In this document: one piece after another, positions 16,281-24,400 of the stretch | Numbering within the stretch: the first letter of the stretch is position 1 | How the letters are laid out: the number at the start of each line of letters is the position of its first letter | Source of the DNA: CAYQJV01 sp964417925 | GTDB taxonomy: Bacteria; Hydrothermota; Tepidihabitantia; B3-TA06; CAYQJV01 | Direction of reading: 5' to 3' | Length of the DNA: 52,848 nucleotides | Assembly (NCBI GenBank): GCA_964417925.1 | Contig: CAYQJV010000007.1 | Span: forward strand, 1-52,848 | Notes under the pieces: model-generated | The model's database searches: none | The model's input: only the letters and a program-made list of their open reading frames with translations | What the model was told of the DNA's origin: nothing | Position numbers and translations under genes: made by a program

Positions 16281-17127
16281 ACAGCTTGTTAAAAGGTGCA
16301 TACTCTGTGGTCATAGATGCGGTGTTAACAGGTTAAAAGGAGAGAAAGGAGCCTGCAGAGCAGGAAGATACGCAAAGGTATCGAGCTTTGGACCACATTT
16401 TGGTGAGGAACCAGAACTCGTAGGTAGAGGAGGCTCTGGAACCATATTTTTTTCCTTCTGCAATCTACACTGCATTTTCTGCCAAAATTATGAAATAAGT
16501 CAGTACGGAGAGGGAAAGGAAGTAGAGGAAGAGGAACTGGCAGAAATAATGCTTTATTTACAAAGGATAGGCTGTGAAAATATAAATCTTGTGAGTCCTA
16601 CCCATTTTGTGTACCCAATTGTTCAAGCAATAAAGATCGCAAGAAAAAAAGGACTTATACTTCCTGTAGTTTACAACACGGGAGGATATGACTCTGAAGA
16701 AACGATTGACGCTCTTGAAGGGATAGTAGATATATACATGCCAGATGCTAAATATGCAGATAATACACTCGCAGAGGAGTTATCAGGAGCAAAAAATTAT
16801 GTAGAAATTAACAGGAAAATTCTTAAAAAAATGCATGCCCAGGTAGGGGATCTGGTAGTAAGAAACGGTGTTGCAGTGAAGGGAATTTTGATAAGACACC
16901 TTGTTCTACCCGGTTACCTTGAAAACTCCTTTGGAGTACTTGAATTCATTGCAGCTGAACTTGGTGAAAATACCTATGTGAATATAATGGATCAGTACTA
17001 TCCCTGTTATAAGGCAAGGTCTCATCCCTTACTTAACAGAAGATTATCCTATGAAGAGTATAAAAAGGTATTAGATTATGCTCAAAAATTGGGACTACAT
17101 AGAGGATTTAGGGTGGTGGACCTGTAA
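16267..17127 (+). CDS. radical SAM protein of the PflX type (COG1313)
   Basis: 286 residues. Two N-terminal cysteine pairs ('RCILCGHRCGV', 'GACRAG') precede the radical SAM cluster motif in FCNLHCIFCQNYEIS (C-x3-C-x2-C). Further signatures are 'NLVSPTHFVYPIVQAI', 'YNTGGYDS', 'DIYMPDAKY' and a final 'NIMDQYYPCYKA'. This is the pyruvate formate-lyase activase-like family without a fixed substrate; some members sit with AmmeMemoRadiSam systems, but no such partner is present. It overlaps the helicase gene by 14 nt. Its last 17 nt are antisense to the 3' arm of RNase P RNA, whose P1 stem therefore also encodes R-V-V-D-L-stop. Confidence 0.85.
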   Translation: MERFEQLVKRCILCGHRCGVNRLKGEKGACRAGRYAKVSSFGPHFGEEPELVGRGGSGTIFFSFCNLHCIFCQNYEISQYGEGKEVEEEELAEIMLYLQRIGCENINLVSPTHFVYPIVQAIKIARKKGLILPVVYNTGGYDSEETIDALEGIVDIYMPDAKYADNTLAEELSGAKNYVEINRKILKKMHAQVGDLVVRNGVAVKGILIRHLVLPGYLENSFGVLEFIAAELGENTYVNIMDQYYPCYKARSHPLLNRRLSYEEYKKVLDYAQKLGLHRGFRVVDL

Positions 17128-17455
17128 GCCGAATTCTGTCTTGGGTGGTCATCAATCTTGGCCCAGCGCATTACTGCGGGGCTCATTGCGGTCTACCCGG
17201 GGTAATAACGGGCGGGCCACCCATCCCCCTGCTTGACCTTGCTCCGGGTGGGGTTTGCCGTGCCTTCAGGAGTTACCTCCTGAAGCGGTGGGCTCTTACC
17301 CCACCTTTTCACCCTTACCCGAAGGCTTGTTGCCTTCAGGCGGTCTGTTTTCTGTGGCACTTTCCAGGGGTTACCCCCTCCGGGTATTACCCGGCACCCT
17401 GCCCTTTGGAGTTCGGACTTTCCTCCCTTTCGGGCGACCACCCGGTCCACCACCC
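17111..17455 (-). ncRNA. rnpB: RNase P RNA (bacterial A-type)
   Basis: About 345 nt on the minus strand. The ends form a perfect 12 bp P1 stem (GGGTGGTGGACC / GGTCCACCACCC). Conserved elements include 'GAGGAAAGTCCGAACTCC' near the 5' end, 'GCCACAGAAAACAGACCGCC' (P4/J region), paired 'GGTAAGGGTGAAAAGGTGGGGTAAGAG', 'CACGGCAAACCCCAC' and 'AGACAGAATTCGGCTTACAG' near the 3' end. It is the catalytic RNA that trims tRNA 5' leaders. Its GC content is far above the surroundings, as expected for a structured RNA in a thermophile or AT-rich genome. It is driven by its own promoter, whose predicted +1 is exactly 17455. Confidence 0.97.
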
Positions 17456-17461
17456 AAATAA

Positions 17462-17489
17462 ATTATAAAAAATTTATGATGGGTGTCAA
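17462..17489 (-). promoter_or_regulatory. rnpB promoter
   Basis: Minus strand: TTGACA (17489-17484), 16 bp, TATAAT (17467-17462). The +1 at 17455 matches the first base of the RNase P P1 stem, which calibrates the -10 to +1 distance used for other genes here. Confidence 0.88.
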
Positions 17490-17498
17490 ATAACCAAT

Positions 17499-17526
17499 TT
17501 GACAATTTATGAAAATAGTGTAATAT
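17499..17526 (+). promoter_or_regulatory. promoter of the OmpA-type gene
   Basis: TTGACA (17499-17504), 16 bp, TAATAT (17521-17526). Predicted +1 is 17533; the leader carries AAAGGAGG before the ATG at 17554. The -35 lies 9 bp from the divergent rnpB -35. Confidence 0.78.
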
Positions 17527-17553
17527 TTTAAACAACTAAACGAAAGGAGGTAT

Positions 17554-19194
17554 ATGAAAAAAGTAGTTACAGGATTTTGTGTCTTATCCTATCTGCTCTT
17601 TGCAAGACCTTCTTATTTCTCCATGAATGGAGCTACAAGAACCGTGTATGCCTATCCAGAAGACCAAGGAATGCTCTACATTCATCTATTCCACGCAGGC
17701 GCAGGATATGTGAACAACGATATTCCAGTTATTGGAGTTTCTGGAATGGGTTTTGCTCCTTTTTCATTCATTGAACTATCTTCAAATGCTTTTATAGAAG
17801 GGAAGTACGCTCAACAGGGTTCATATACCATAGGGCCCTTATTCATTTCTTCCTGGATTAAAATCGGTTATCCGTTTGTAATTTCTGAAAATTCAGGTTT
17901 TTTTATTGCCCCTGGAGTATCAACAAACATTGACATACCGATACTTTACATAAATGAACATGGCTCACAAACTACAGATAAAAATCCTTACTATACATTT
18001 AAAGGATTATTAGGCTTTGGAACTTCTGTATTCTCTATGCATATATCCTGTGGATACACCATACCACCTCAGGGGGATCCATTAATACCCTATGGAATTG
18101 CTATAGATTTCACTCCCATTAAAAAACTTTCTTTTATTTTGGATTTTTCCAATAAAGTATTGGTAAATCAGATGGGGTCATTAGAAAATTCTATAATAGG
18201 TACCTTAATTAGAATGAGCACAGGAGAAAAGGAAGGAATAACTTTTGACCTTGGTACAGAGATAAATCCAGGAGTATCTCCCATAGAATGGAAAGGCATT
18301 CTCGGTGTCTCTGTGGCTTTTGATTTAATACAACCACCCCACAAGCCAGTTGCAGTACTGATGGGTAAGGTATTGGACGCAGAAACCGCAGAACCTCTGG
18401 ATGCCATAATAAAGTTTCCTGATTCCCATATAGAACCTGTAAAAACAGACCCTAATACGGGAGATTTTTATGTAGAACTTCCTCCTGGGATATACCGGGT
18501 AAGGGCTGTGGTTAAGGGATATAAATGGAAGGAGAAGGGCGTAATACTCAAAGATGGGGATAAAAAGTTTTTAGACTTCCAACTAAACAAGAAAATGCCC
18601 GCAACCGCAAGGCTCGTGGGTAAAGTAACAGACTACTCTACTAAAAAACCCATAGAAGGAGTAAAGATAGTGTTTGCAGGGACCGAAATTTCTCCTTTTT
18701 ATACCGATGCCCTTGGAATATACAAAGCAGAGGTGCCTCCAGGAAGTTATACCGTAGTTTTTGAAAAGGAAGGATATACAAAAGAAGTGCAACCTGTAGT
18801 CCTTAAAAAAGGAGAAGGAAAAGAACTGAATATCTCCTTGGTGCGTAAAGGCACAAAATTTGTATTCCAAAACATATACTTCAGGCCTGGCAGTGCATAC
18901 ATTGAACCATCCTCCTATGCAGTGCTTGCAGATGTTGTTAAATTCTTAAAAGAACATCCGAATGTAAAACTTGAAATCCAAGGTCATACTGACAGTGTGG
19001 GAAGTTTTGAAACAAACATGATTCTTTCCCAAAGAAGAGCTGAAGCAGTGAAAGCCTATCTTGTATCCCAAGGAATATCCCCTGACAGACTTATAGCACG
19101 GGGATATGGAGAAACAAGACCAATAGGAGATAATAGGACCAGAGAGGGAAGAAGACTGAACAGAAGAATAGAGTTTGTAGTAATAGAAAAATAA
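17554..19194 (+). CDS. outer-membrane OmpA-type protein with two carboxypeptidase-regulatory-like domains
   Basis: 546 residues: signal peptide (MKKVVTGFCVLSYLLFARP); a beta-rich, probable barrel region (about 20-265); two carboxypeptidase-regulatory-like domains (about 270-345 and 352-430, each with 'G-K-V/L-D/T-x-x-T/S-x-x-P-L/I' and 'PPG-x-Y-x-V'); and an OmpA-like peptidoglycan-binding domain (about 435-546) with 'IQGHTDSVGSFETN', 'LSQRRAEAVKAYLVSQG' and 'RRLNRRIEF'. It likely ties the outer membrane to the cell wall. A strong Shine-Dalgarno sequence and a leader of about 20 nt suggest high expression. It is monocistronic or weakly linked to the next gene, which has its own promoter. Confidence 0.9.
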   Translation: MKKVVTGFCVLSYLLFARPSYFSMNGATRTVYAYPEDQGMLYIHLFHAGAGYVNNDIPVIGVSGMGFAPFSFIELSSNAFIEGKYAQQGSYTIGPLFISSWIKIGYPFVISENSGFFIAPGVSTNIDIPILYINEHGSQTTDKNPYYTFKGLLGFGTSVFSMHISCGYTIPPQGDPLIPYGIAIDFTPIKKLSFILDFSNKVLVNQMGSLENSIIGTLIRMSTGEKEGITFDLGTEINPGVSPIEWKGILGVSVAFDLIQPPHKPVAVLMGKVLDAETAEPLDAIIKFPDSHIEPVKTDPNTGDFYVELPPGIYRVRAVVKGYKWKEKGVILKDGDKKFLDFQLNKKMPATARLVGKVTDYSTKKPIEGVKIVFAGTEISPFYTDALGIYKAEVPPGSYTVVFEKEGYTKEVQPVVLKKGEGKELNISLVRKGTKFVFQNIYFRPGSAYIEPSSYAVLADVVKFLKEHPNVKLEIQGHTDSVGSFETNMILSQRRAEAVKAYLVSQGISPDRLIARGYGETRPIGDNRTREGRRLNRRIEFVVIEK

Positions 19195-19195
19195 A

Positions 19196-19223
19196 TTGAC
19201 TTTTTGAATACATAACCTATCAT
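19196..19223 (+). promoter_or_regulatory. promoter of the 19231 small gene, leaderless
   Basis: TTGACT (19196-19201), 16 bp, TATCAT (19218-19223). Predicted +1 is 19230, one base before the ATG. It begins directly after the OmpA gene stop. Confidence 0.68.
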
Positions 19224-19230
19224 TCTTACA

Positions 19231-19413
19231 ATGGCATATTTTAAGCGAAGATTTTTCCCAAAAAGAGAGTATCCTATTCCATTCAAATGGATATTCCTTA
19301 TCATAATTATAGGGTTTCTTTATCTTTTTTTGAAATTTGTACTTATCTTTAAAAAAGGTGAACAAAAAACAAACATGTTATTTCCAAAAATCATAAGAAA
19401 GGAGGTTACATGA
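19231..19413 (+). CDS. small single-pass membrane protein
   Basis: 60 residues: a basic N-terminus (KRRFFPKREY), one hydrophobic helix (about residues 20-42), then a basic tail. The predicted topology is N-in. It is supported as a real gene by a promoter placed so that transcription starts at its ATG and by a 4 nt overlap (ATGA) with the next membrane protein gene. The AAGGAGG inside its last codons serves the next gene. Function unknown; possibly a subunit or leader peptide for the following protein. Confidence 0.6.
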   Translation: MAYFKRRFFPKREYPIPFKWIFLIIIIGFLYLFLKFVLIFKKGEQKTNMLFPKIIRKEVT

Positions 19414-20618
19414 CAAAACTCCATTTTAACTATAAGGACATATTCAGAGCCTTTAGACTTGGTTTCTCTGCCAAAAAAATGTGGGTAATGTTTGAAGGGC
19501 TCGTTGCGGGATTCTTGGGTTATGTCCTTTTATCCTACATTGCCCTCATTATTCAAGGGCAATGGACCATAACAAAAATATGGAATACCTATACACTCTT
19601 TGTATTTCCTTCTTATATGACCTGGTATTCATGGATAGTATGGTACATTGGTGTAGCATGGTTTGTATTTATGATGCTTATCTCAGGTATAGCAGTCTCC
19701 AAGTTGACCTATGAACAGCTGAGGGGGGATGAATTTTTTGAAGTAAAGGAAGCATGGAAATTGGCATGGAAAAGAGCTGGCTCTTTAGTGGCCTCTCCAG
19801 TACTTCTTGCAGTATTTATTGCGATTTTAATCGTTGCAGGACTCGTACTCAGCCTTCTCGGTAAGATCCCCTATTTTGGAGAATTGTTTGTGGGAATTAT
19901 GGCAATTCCTGCTTTTGCAGTGTCTCTGTTCATCATATATCTACTTATCGTTCTATTATTTACCTTCACCCTGGCTCCTTCGGTAATAGGAGTTACCAAA
20001 AGCGATGCTTTTGATACTCTTTTTGAAGTATTTTCGTGTGTTAATGACCAGCCGTGGAGGTTAGTACTCTGGCAGGCATCCATGAAACTGTTTTCCCTTG
20101 TAGGAATGCTGGTTCTTGGATTCTTCTCAGTAAAAGCAATAAACCTTGGGACTTCCATTGTGAGAATATTCATGCATTCCAAACTCGACGAAATTCTTAA
20201 TAATTCTCTTTCAATATTTAAACTCTCCATTCCCGCATACCTACCTCTGCAAATTAGAGACTGGATAATTAATGGATTTAAAATTACAGGTGCAGGCATA
20301 TTATTTAACCCTCCATCCTTCTCATCTCTGGGATGGGCTAAGGATATCTCTGCAGTGCTTATAGGAATAGCCCTTTACGTGGTCTTCTTCTTTATCCTTT
20401 CCTATGGAGCTTCAATCTGGTATGCAGGAAACACCGTAATATATCTTGTTCTCGTGAAAAAGAAGGACGACAGAAATCTACTTGAGGTTAAAGAAGAAGA
20501 ATTTGAAATTCCTGAAAAAATAGAAGCCAAAGAAGAAAAGGAAGAGGAGAAAAAAGAAGAAAAAACAAAGAAAACCAAGGGAAGGAAAACTACAAGAAAA
20601 ACAAAAAAGAAGAAATAG
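19410..20618 (+). CDS. polytopic membrane protein with Lys/Glu-rich cytoplasmic tail
   Basis: 402 residues. About six membrane segments (roughly residues 28-50, 70-95, 130-150, 158-190, 225-245, 310-345) are followed by a highly charged tail of about 45 residues rich in Glu and then Lys. The family is not one I can name. The start is firm: AAAGGAGG at a good distance and a 4 nt overlap with the small gene. The lysine tail is encoded by A-rich DNA with an A-AAA-AAG heptamer two codons before the stop, directly preceding the start-less hypF frame (see the separate entry). The tail suggests binding to nucleic acid or an acidic partner. Confidence 0.72.
   Translation: MTKLHFNYKDIFRAFRLGFSAKKMWVMFEGLVAGFLGYVLLSYIALIIQGQWTITKIWNTYTLFVFPSYMTWYSWIVWYIGVAWFVFMMLISGIAVSKLTYEQLRGDEFFEVKEAWKLAWKRAGSLVASPVLLAVFIAILIVAGLVLSLLGKIPYFGELFVGIMAIPAFAVSLFIIYLLIVLLFTFTLAPSVIGVTKSDAFDTLFEVFSCVNDQPWRLVLWQASMKLFSLVGMLVLGFFSVKAINLGTSIVRIFMHSKLDEILNNSLSIFKLSIPAYLPLQIRDWIINGFKITGAGILFNPPSFSSLGWAKDISAVLIGIALYVVFFFILSYGASIWYAGNTVIYLVLVKKKDDRNLLEVKEEEFEIPEKIEAKEEKEEEKKEEKTKKTKGRKTTRKTKKKK
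20603..20609 (+). other. candidate -1 frameshift heptamer A-AAA-AAG
   Basis: In the reading frame of the upstream gene this is X-XXY-YYZ phased (codons AAA 20604 and AAG 20607), as in dnaX. A -1 slip here enters the hypF frame, which lacks a normal start codon; the zero-frame stop TAG follows at 20616. A 9 bp stem (20643-20651 with 20682-20690) with an inner 5 bp stem (20659-20663 with 20668-20672) lies about 33 nt downstream, farther than usual for a stimulator. Confidence 0.35.
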
Positions 20619-22822
20619 AATCTGTTGAAATTGTCATAAAGGGGGCTGTCCAAGGAGTAGGGTTTAGACCCTTTGTTTACCGGACAGCCCTCAAATACAA
20701 TATTAAGGGATTTGTTGTCAACAGTGTGGAGGGGGTACAAATTCATGCAGAAGGACAAGAAGTTGAAAAGTTTTTAAAAGAACTAAAGGAAAATCCACCT
20801 CCTAATGCAGTTATATCTGAAATAAAAGTCAATCCTATCCCTCCGAAAGGATTTAAAACTTTTTCCATTCAAAAAAGCAAAGAGAATGGAGTACCAGAAG
20901 TACACATAACACCTGATCTTGCCATCTGTGATGAATGCATAAAGGAAATGTTTTCACCAGAGAATAGAAGATATATGTATCCTTTTATCAACTGCACTCA
21001 CTGTGGACCAAGATACACGATCATTAAAGAAATTCCCTACGATAGGAAAAACACCACCATGGTTGAATTCAAAATGTGTAGTGAATGTGAAAAGGAATAC
21101 AAAAACCCAAAAGACCGTAGATTTCATGCCCAGCCAATTGCATGCCCTAAATGCGGTCCTCAAGTTTTTCTCTATACCGGGAAAGGAGAAAAAATAAACA
21201 CCAAAGAACCATTAAAATACACTGTTCAAGCATTAAAAAAAGGTAAAATAGTCGCAATAAAAGGATTAGGAGGATTCCATATTGCATGCAGTGCTCTATC
21301 CAAAAAGGCGGTACTTAAACTCAGAAGAAAAAAGAAAAGACCCAGAAAACCCTTTGCATTAATGGCAAAAGACCTAAAAACCATTAAAAAATACTGCATA
21401 GTAACCCAGGAAGAACAAAAACTTCTTGTGTCTCCCAAATCTCCTATTGTACTTTTGGAAAAAAGGGATAACTCCCTTTATTACATAGCCCCAAAAAATA
21501 AATATTTAGGAGTAATGCTTCCCTATACTCCTTTACATTATTTAATACTCCAACAGGGAATTCCATTACTGGTAATGACAAGTGCAAACATCAAAGATGA
21601 ACCCATTCTTAAAGAAAAAGACGAGATAGTACAATTACTTGGAGATACAGTAGATTTAATTTTGGACCATAACAGAAAAATAGAAAACAGAATAGACGAT
21701 TCAGTGGTTTTTGAGGTATCCAAAAAGGTAATAATAATGCGAAGGGCAAGAGGATATGCACCTTCACCTGTAAGATCGCCCTTAAAACTTCCCCCCTCTC
21801 TTGCAACTGGTGCAGAAAAGAAAAATACATTTGCAATAGCAAAAGATAAAAACATATTTCTCTCCCCCCATATAGGTGAATTCACCTCCATAAACACACT
21901 GACCTTTTTTGAACAAACCCTTGAAAAATATATAAAATGGTTCGGCATAGAACCAGAGATAATAATATGCGATATGCATCCTGATTATCTCTCCACGAGA
22001 TGGGCAGAAAAACAAAACAAACTTTTGATAAAAGTGCAACATCACTTTGCTCATATCCTATCTACCATTGTCTCAGAAAACATCTCCCCTCCGGTAATAG
22101 GCATTGCAATGGATGGTACTGGATACGGAGAGGACGGAAAAATATGGGGAGGAGAACTGATGCTTGTGAACTTTACAGAATATACAAGATTAGGCCATCT
22201 GGAGTACTTGCCTCTTCCTGGGGGAGAAAAAGCAATCAGAAATCCAGAACTCATTGCCCAAGCATATCTTCTCCACACCATAGGAAAAAAAGAAAGCGAA
22301 GAGTTCTTTGAAAAAGACCTAACCAACATAGAAAAAATTCTCAGAAATCCAAAACTCTCTCCCCCTACCTCCTCTGCAGGAAGACTTTTTGATGCAATAG
22401 CAGGACTTCTTGGAACCACCCTTAAGGCCTCTTATGAAGGAGAAGCTCCAATATCTGTAGAGAATATAGCAGTCCATGTAGAAGAATTTTACCCAGTAAA
22501 CATCCAAAACAGGGTGTTTCACGTGAAACATCTGTTAAAAGAGATTCTATGTGATATCAAGAAAAATACCCCCAAGCACATAATAGCTGGAAAATTTCAC
22601 AGAACCATTGCCAAACTGATAAAAGAATGGGTAGTTGATGTTTCACGTGAAACAGGTATTAAAAAGGTATGTCTGGGAGGTGGTGTATTTCAAAATAGAC
22701 TGCTTTTAAAAATGGTATTTGAAGAACTTTCTGGATTTGAAGTATTTGTCCCCACAAAGGTCCCTGTCAATGATGGAGGAATTTCTTCTGGACAAATTTT
22801 GCTGGCGAGCAGGTATGCTTGA
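20615..22822 (+). CDS. hypF: carbamoyltransferase HypF, [NiFe] hydrogenase maturation
   Basis: About 736 residues, near the family's 750. HypF makes the thiocarbamate on HypE that becomes the CN ligands of [NiFe] hydrogenase. Domains in order: acylphosphatase (GAVQGVGFRPFVYRTA), two zinc fingers (CDEC...CTHCG and CSEC...CPKCG), a YrdC-like domain (KGLGGFHIAC, 'RPRKPFALMAK', 'MLPYTPLHYL', 'TSANIKDEP'), and a Kae1-like domain (VQHHFAHI, 'GIAMDGTGYGEDGKIWGGE', 'LGGGVFQNR'). No ATG, GTG or TTG lies before the acylphosphatase domain; the first is GTG 20726, which would remove it. I placed the start at ATA 20615, overlapping the upstream stop; frameshift fusion is the alternative. No other hyp or hydrogenase genes are present. 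Two parS sites lie inside it. Confidence 0.9.
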   Translation: MESVEIVIKGAVQGVGFRPFVYRTALKYNIKGFVVNSVEGVQIHAEGQEVEKFLKELKENPPPNAVISEIKVNPIPPKGFKTFSIQKSKENGVPEVHITPDLAICDECIKEMFSPENRRYMYPFINCTHCGPRYTIIKEIPYDRKNTTMVEFKMCSECEKEYKNPKDRRFHAQPIACPKCGPQVFLYTGKGEKINTKEPLKYTVQALKKGKIVAIKGLGGFHIACSALSKKAVLKLRRKKKRPRKPFALMAKDLKTIKKYCIVTQEEQKLLVSPKSPIVLLEKRDNSLYYIAPKNKYLGVMLPYTPLHYLILQQGIPLLVMTSANIKDEPILKEKDEIVQLLGDTVDLILDHNRKIENRIDDSVVFEVSKKVIIMRRARGYAPSPVRSPLKLPPSLATGAEKKNTFAIAKDKNIFLSPHIGEFTSINTLTFFEQTLEKYIKWFGIEPEIIICDMHPDYLSTRWAEKQNKLLIKVQHHFAHILSTIVSENISPPVIGIAMDGTGYGEDGKIWGGELMLVNFTEYTRLGHLEYLPLPGGEKAIRNPELIAQAYLLHTIGKKESEEFFEKDLTNIEKILRNPKLSPPTSSAGRLFDAIAGLLGTTLKASYEGEAPISVENIAVHVEEFYPVNIQNRVFHVKHLLKEILCDIKKNTPKHIIAGKFHRTIAKLIKEWVVDVSRETGIKKVCLGGGVFQNRLLLKMVFEELSGFEVFVPTKVPVNDGGISSGQILLASRYA
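22515..22530 (+). promoter_or_regulatory. parS: parS site 1 (ParB binding)
   Basis: TGTTTCACGTGAAACA, a perfect 16 bp palindrome equal to the bacterial chromosomal parS consensus, inside hypF. Here it is read as V-F-H-V-K-H. Confidence 0.93.
22639..22654 (+). promoter_or_regulatory. parS: parS site 2 (ParB binding)
   Basis: A second perfect TGTTTCACGTGAAACA, 124 bp after the first and in a different codon phase (D-V-S-R-E-T), so the match is at the DNA level and not a protein motif. Confidence 0.93.
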
Positions 22823-22846
22823 CTTTTAAGGTTTTGGAGGTATTCT
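22819..22846 (+). promoter_or_regulatory. probable dnaA promoter
   Basis: TTGACT (22819-22824, overlapping the hypF stop), 16 bp, TATTCT (22841-22846). Predicted +1 is about 22853, giving a leader of about 50 nt. The -10 is weak. Confidence 0.5.
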
Positions 22847-22904
22847 TTTTTACAGTTTTATACAGAGATTTTGTGATTAAAATGTGAAAAAGGTGGAGGA
22901 TGAG

Positions 22905-24242
22905 ATGGAGGCTTATGAGGTATGGAATAGAATAAAAGAAAAGTTAAAAAACCGAATAGACGAACAAGGATTTAAAACCTGGTTTGAAAAAACCAAGGGT
23001 GTAAAAAGGAACAATGGAATGGTGTATGTAGAGGTTCCTGGAGCTTTTTTTGCAGAGTGGATTGAAACACGCTATGGAAGGATTCTTGAAGAAATCTTAA
23101 AAGAAGAAGGGATTAAAGTGTCTTTTACGGTCTCTGAAAAAGAAAAAAGGCCAGAGAAAAAAACAAAGGAGGTATCTTCAATGGTAGAGAAGATTGAAAT
23201 GAGAATGGTGGAGACCGGAGATGAAACAAGATTGCAGGAAAGGTACACCTTTGATAACTTTGTGGTGGGGGAGAGTAACAGATTTGCCCATGCAGCCTCC
23301 CTTGCAGTTGCTGAAATGCCCGGAGGAGCTTATAATCCGCTCTTCATCTATGGAGGGGTAGGGTTGGGAAAGACTCATCTTTTGCATGCCATTGGTAATA
23401 AAATCAGAAAAACAAAACCGGAACTAAAAGTTTACTATACCTCTGCTGAAATGTTGTTTATTGAGCTAATAGAGGCAATAGAAAAAGATAAAAGAATGGA
23501 GTTCAAAAATAAGTATAGATCAAAAGATTTACTTTTAATAGATGATATACATTACCTTAAAGGTAAGGAAAGTTTACAGGAGGAAATCTTTCATACATTC
23601 AATTATCTATATGGAGCAGGAAAACAAATAGTTATTACTTCTGATAGACCTCCACGAGAGATACCGACTTTGGAGGAAAGACTGGTCTCCAGATTCCAAG
23701 GAGGATTGGTAGTGGATATCCAGCCTCCTGATCTTGAAACAAGAATTGCAATATTACATAAAAAGGCAGAAGAAGAAGGAAAACAACTTCCTCAGGATGT
23801 GGCTTATTTCATTGCTTCAAGGGTTAAATCCAACATCAGAGAACTGGAGGGTTGCCTTATAAAACTTTTTGCAATATCCTCCATCACAGGAAAGGAAATC
23901 AATGTAGAGCTTGCTGAAGAAGTATTAAAAGATGTGTTAAGGTACCATCCCAAGGTCTCTGTTAATCAAATACTAAAGGAGGTCTCTGCTATGTTTGGCA
24001 TTTCAATGGAGGAGTTAAGAGAAAGAAAAAGAACCAAAGAACTGGCAATGGCAAGACAAATCTCCATGTATCTTATAAGAAAACATTTAAAGAAATCCCT
24101 AAAGGAAATCGCTTTAATCTTCTCAAAAAAGGACCACACAACTGTGATTCATGCAATTGAAAAAATTGAAAAAAAGATGAGAGAAGACGGGACATTTAGA
24201 GAAAAAATAAAGGGAATTGAAAGGAGGATAACCGGTGGATAA
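22905..24242 (+). CDS. dnaA: chromosomal replication initiator DnaA
   Basis: 445 residues from the ATG at 22905, chosen because GGTGGAGG lies 5-6 nt upstream and the N-terminus (MEAYEVWNRIKEKL) then matches domain I; GTG 22884 is an in-frame alternative. Domain I (about 1-75) includes 'FKTWFEKT'; a short linker follows; AAA+ domain III has Walker A (GGVGLGKTHLLHAIG, near residue 150), Walker B (LLIDDIHYL) and 'TSDRPPREIPTLEERLVSRF'; domain IV ends in the DnaA-box-binding signature (KKDHTTVIHAIEKI). It opens DNA at oriC in ATP form. It lies between parS-bearing hypF and dnaN. Confidence 0.97.
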   Translation: MEAYEVWNRIKEKLKNRIDEQGFKTWFEKTKGVKRNNGMVYVEVPGAFFAEWIETRYGRILEEILKEEGIKVSFTVSEKEKRPEKKTKEVSSMVEKIEMRMVETGDETRLQERYTFDNFVVGESNRFAHAASLAVAEMPGGAYNPLFIYGGVGLGKTHLLHAIGNKIRKTKPELKVYYTSAEMLFIELIEAIEKDKRMEFKNKYRSKDLLLIDDIHYLKGKESLQEEIFHTFNYLYGAGKQIVITSDRPPREIPTLEERLVSRFQGGLVVDIQPPDLETRIAILHKKAEEEGKQLPQDVAYFIASRVKSNIRELEGCLIKLFAISSITGKEINVELAEEVLKDVLRYHPKVSVNQILKEVSAMFGISMEELRERKRTKELAMARQISMYLIRKHLKKSLKEIALIFSKKDHTTVIHAIEKIEKKMREDGTFREKIKGIERRITGG

Positions 24243-24400
24243 GTATGTGAAACAATGTCGAAAAAGGGAAAAGGGAAATATAAAGACGAGATATCCACAC
24301 TCCAAAGAACTCTTAACTGTTTCTATGCTATATAAAATTGGAAATTTAGAAAAATATCCACAAATCCACAATTACAATAACAACAAAAGGAGGAAATATA
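24243..24400 (+). other. probable oriC in the dnaA-dnaN spacer
   Basis: 158 bp, AT-rich, with DnaA-box-like 9-mers: ATATCCACA at 24291-24299 and 24354-24362 (one mismatch to TTATCCACA) and AAATCCACA at 24362-24370 (two mismatches), flanking an AT-rich stretch (24320-24357) that could unwind. Position beside dnaA and near two parS sites supports an origin. The boxes are few, so part of the origin could lie elsewhere. Confidence 0.6.

Noticed and set aside
17145..17468. Open frames on both strands of about 70-107 codons
   Set aside because: They lie over the RNase P RNA and have no coding features; they come from its high GC content.
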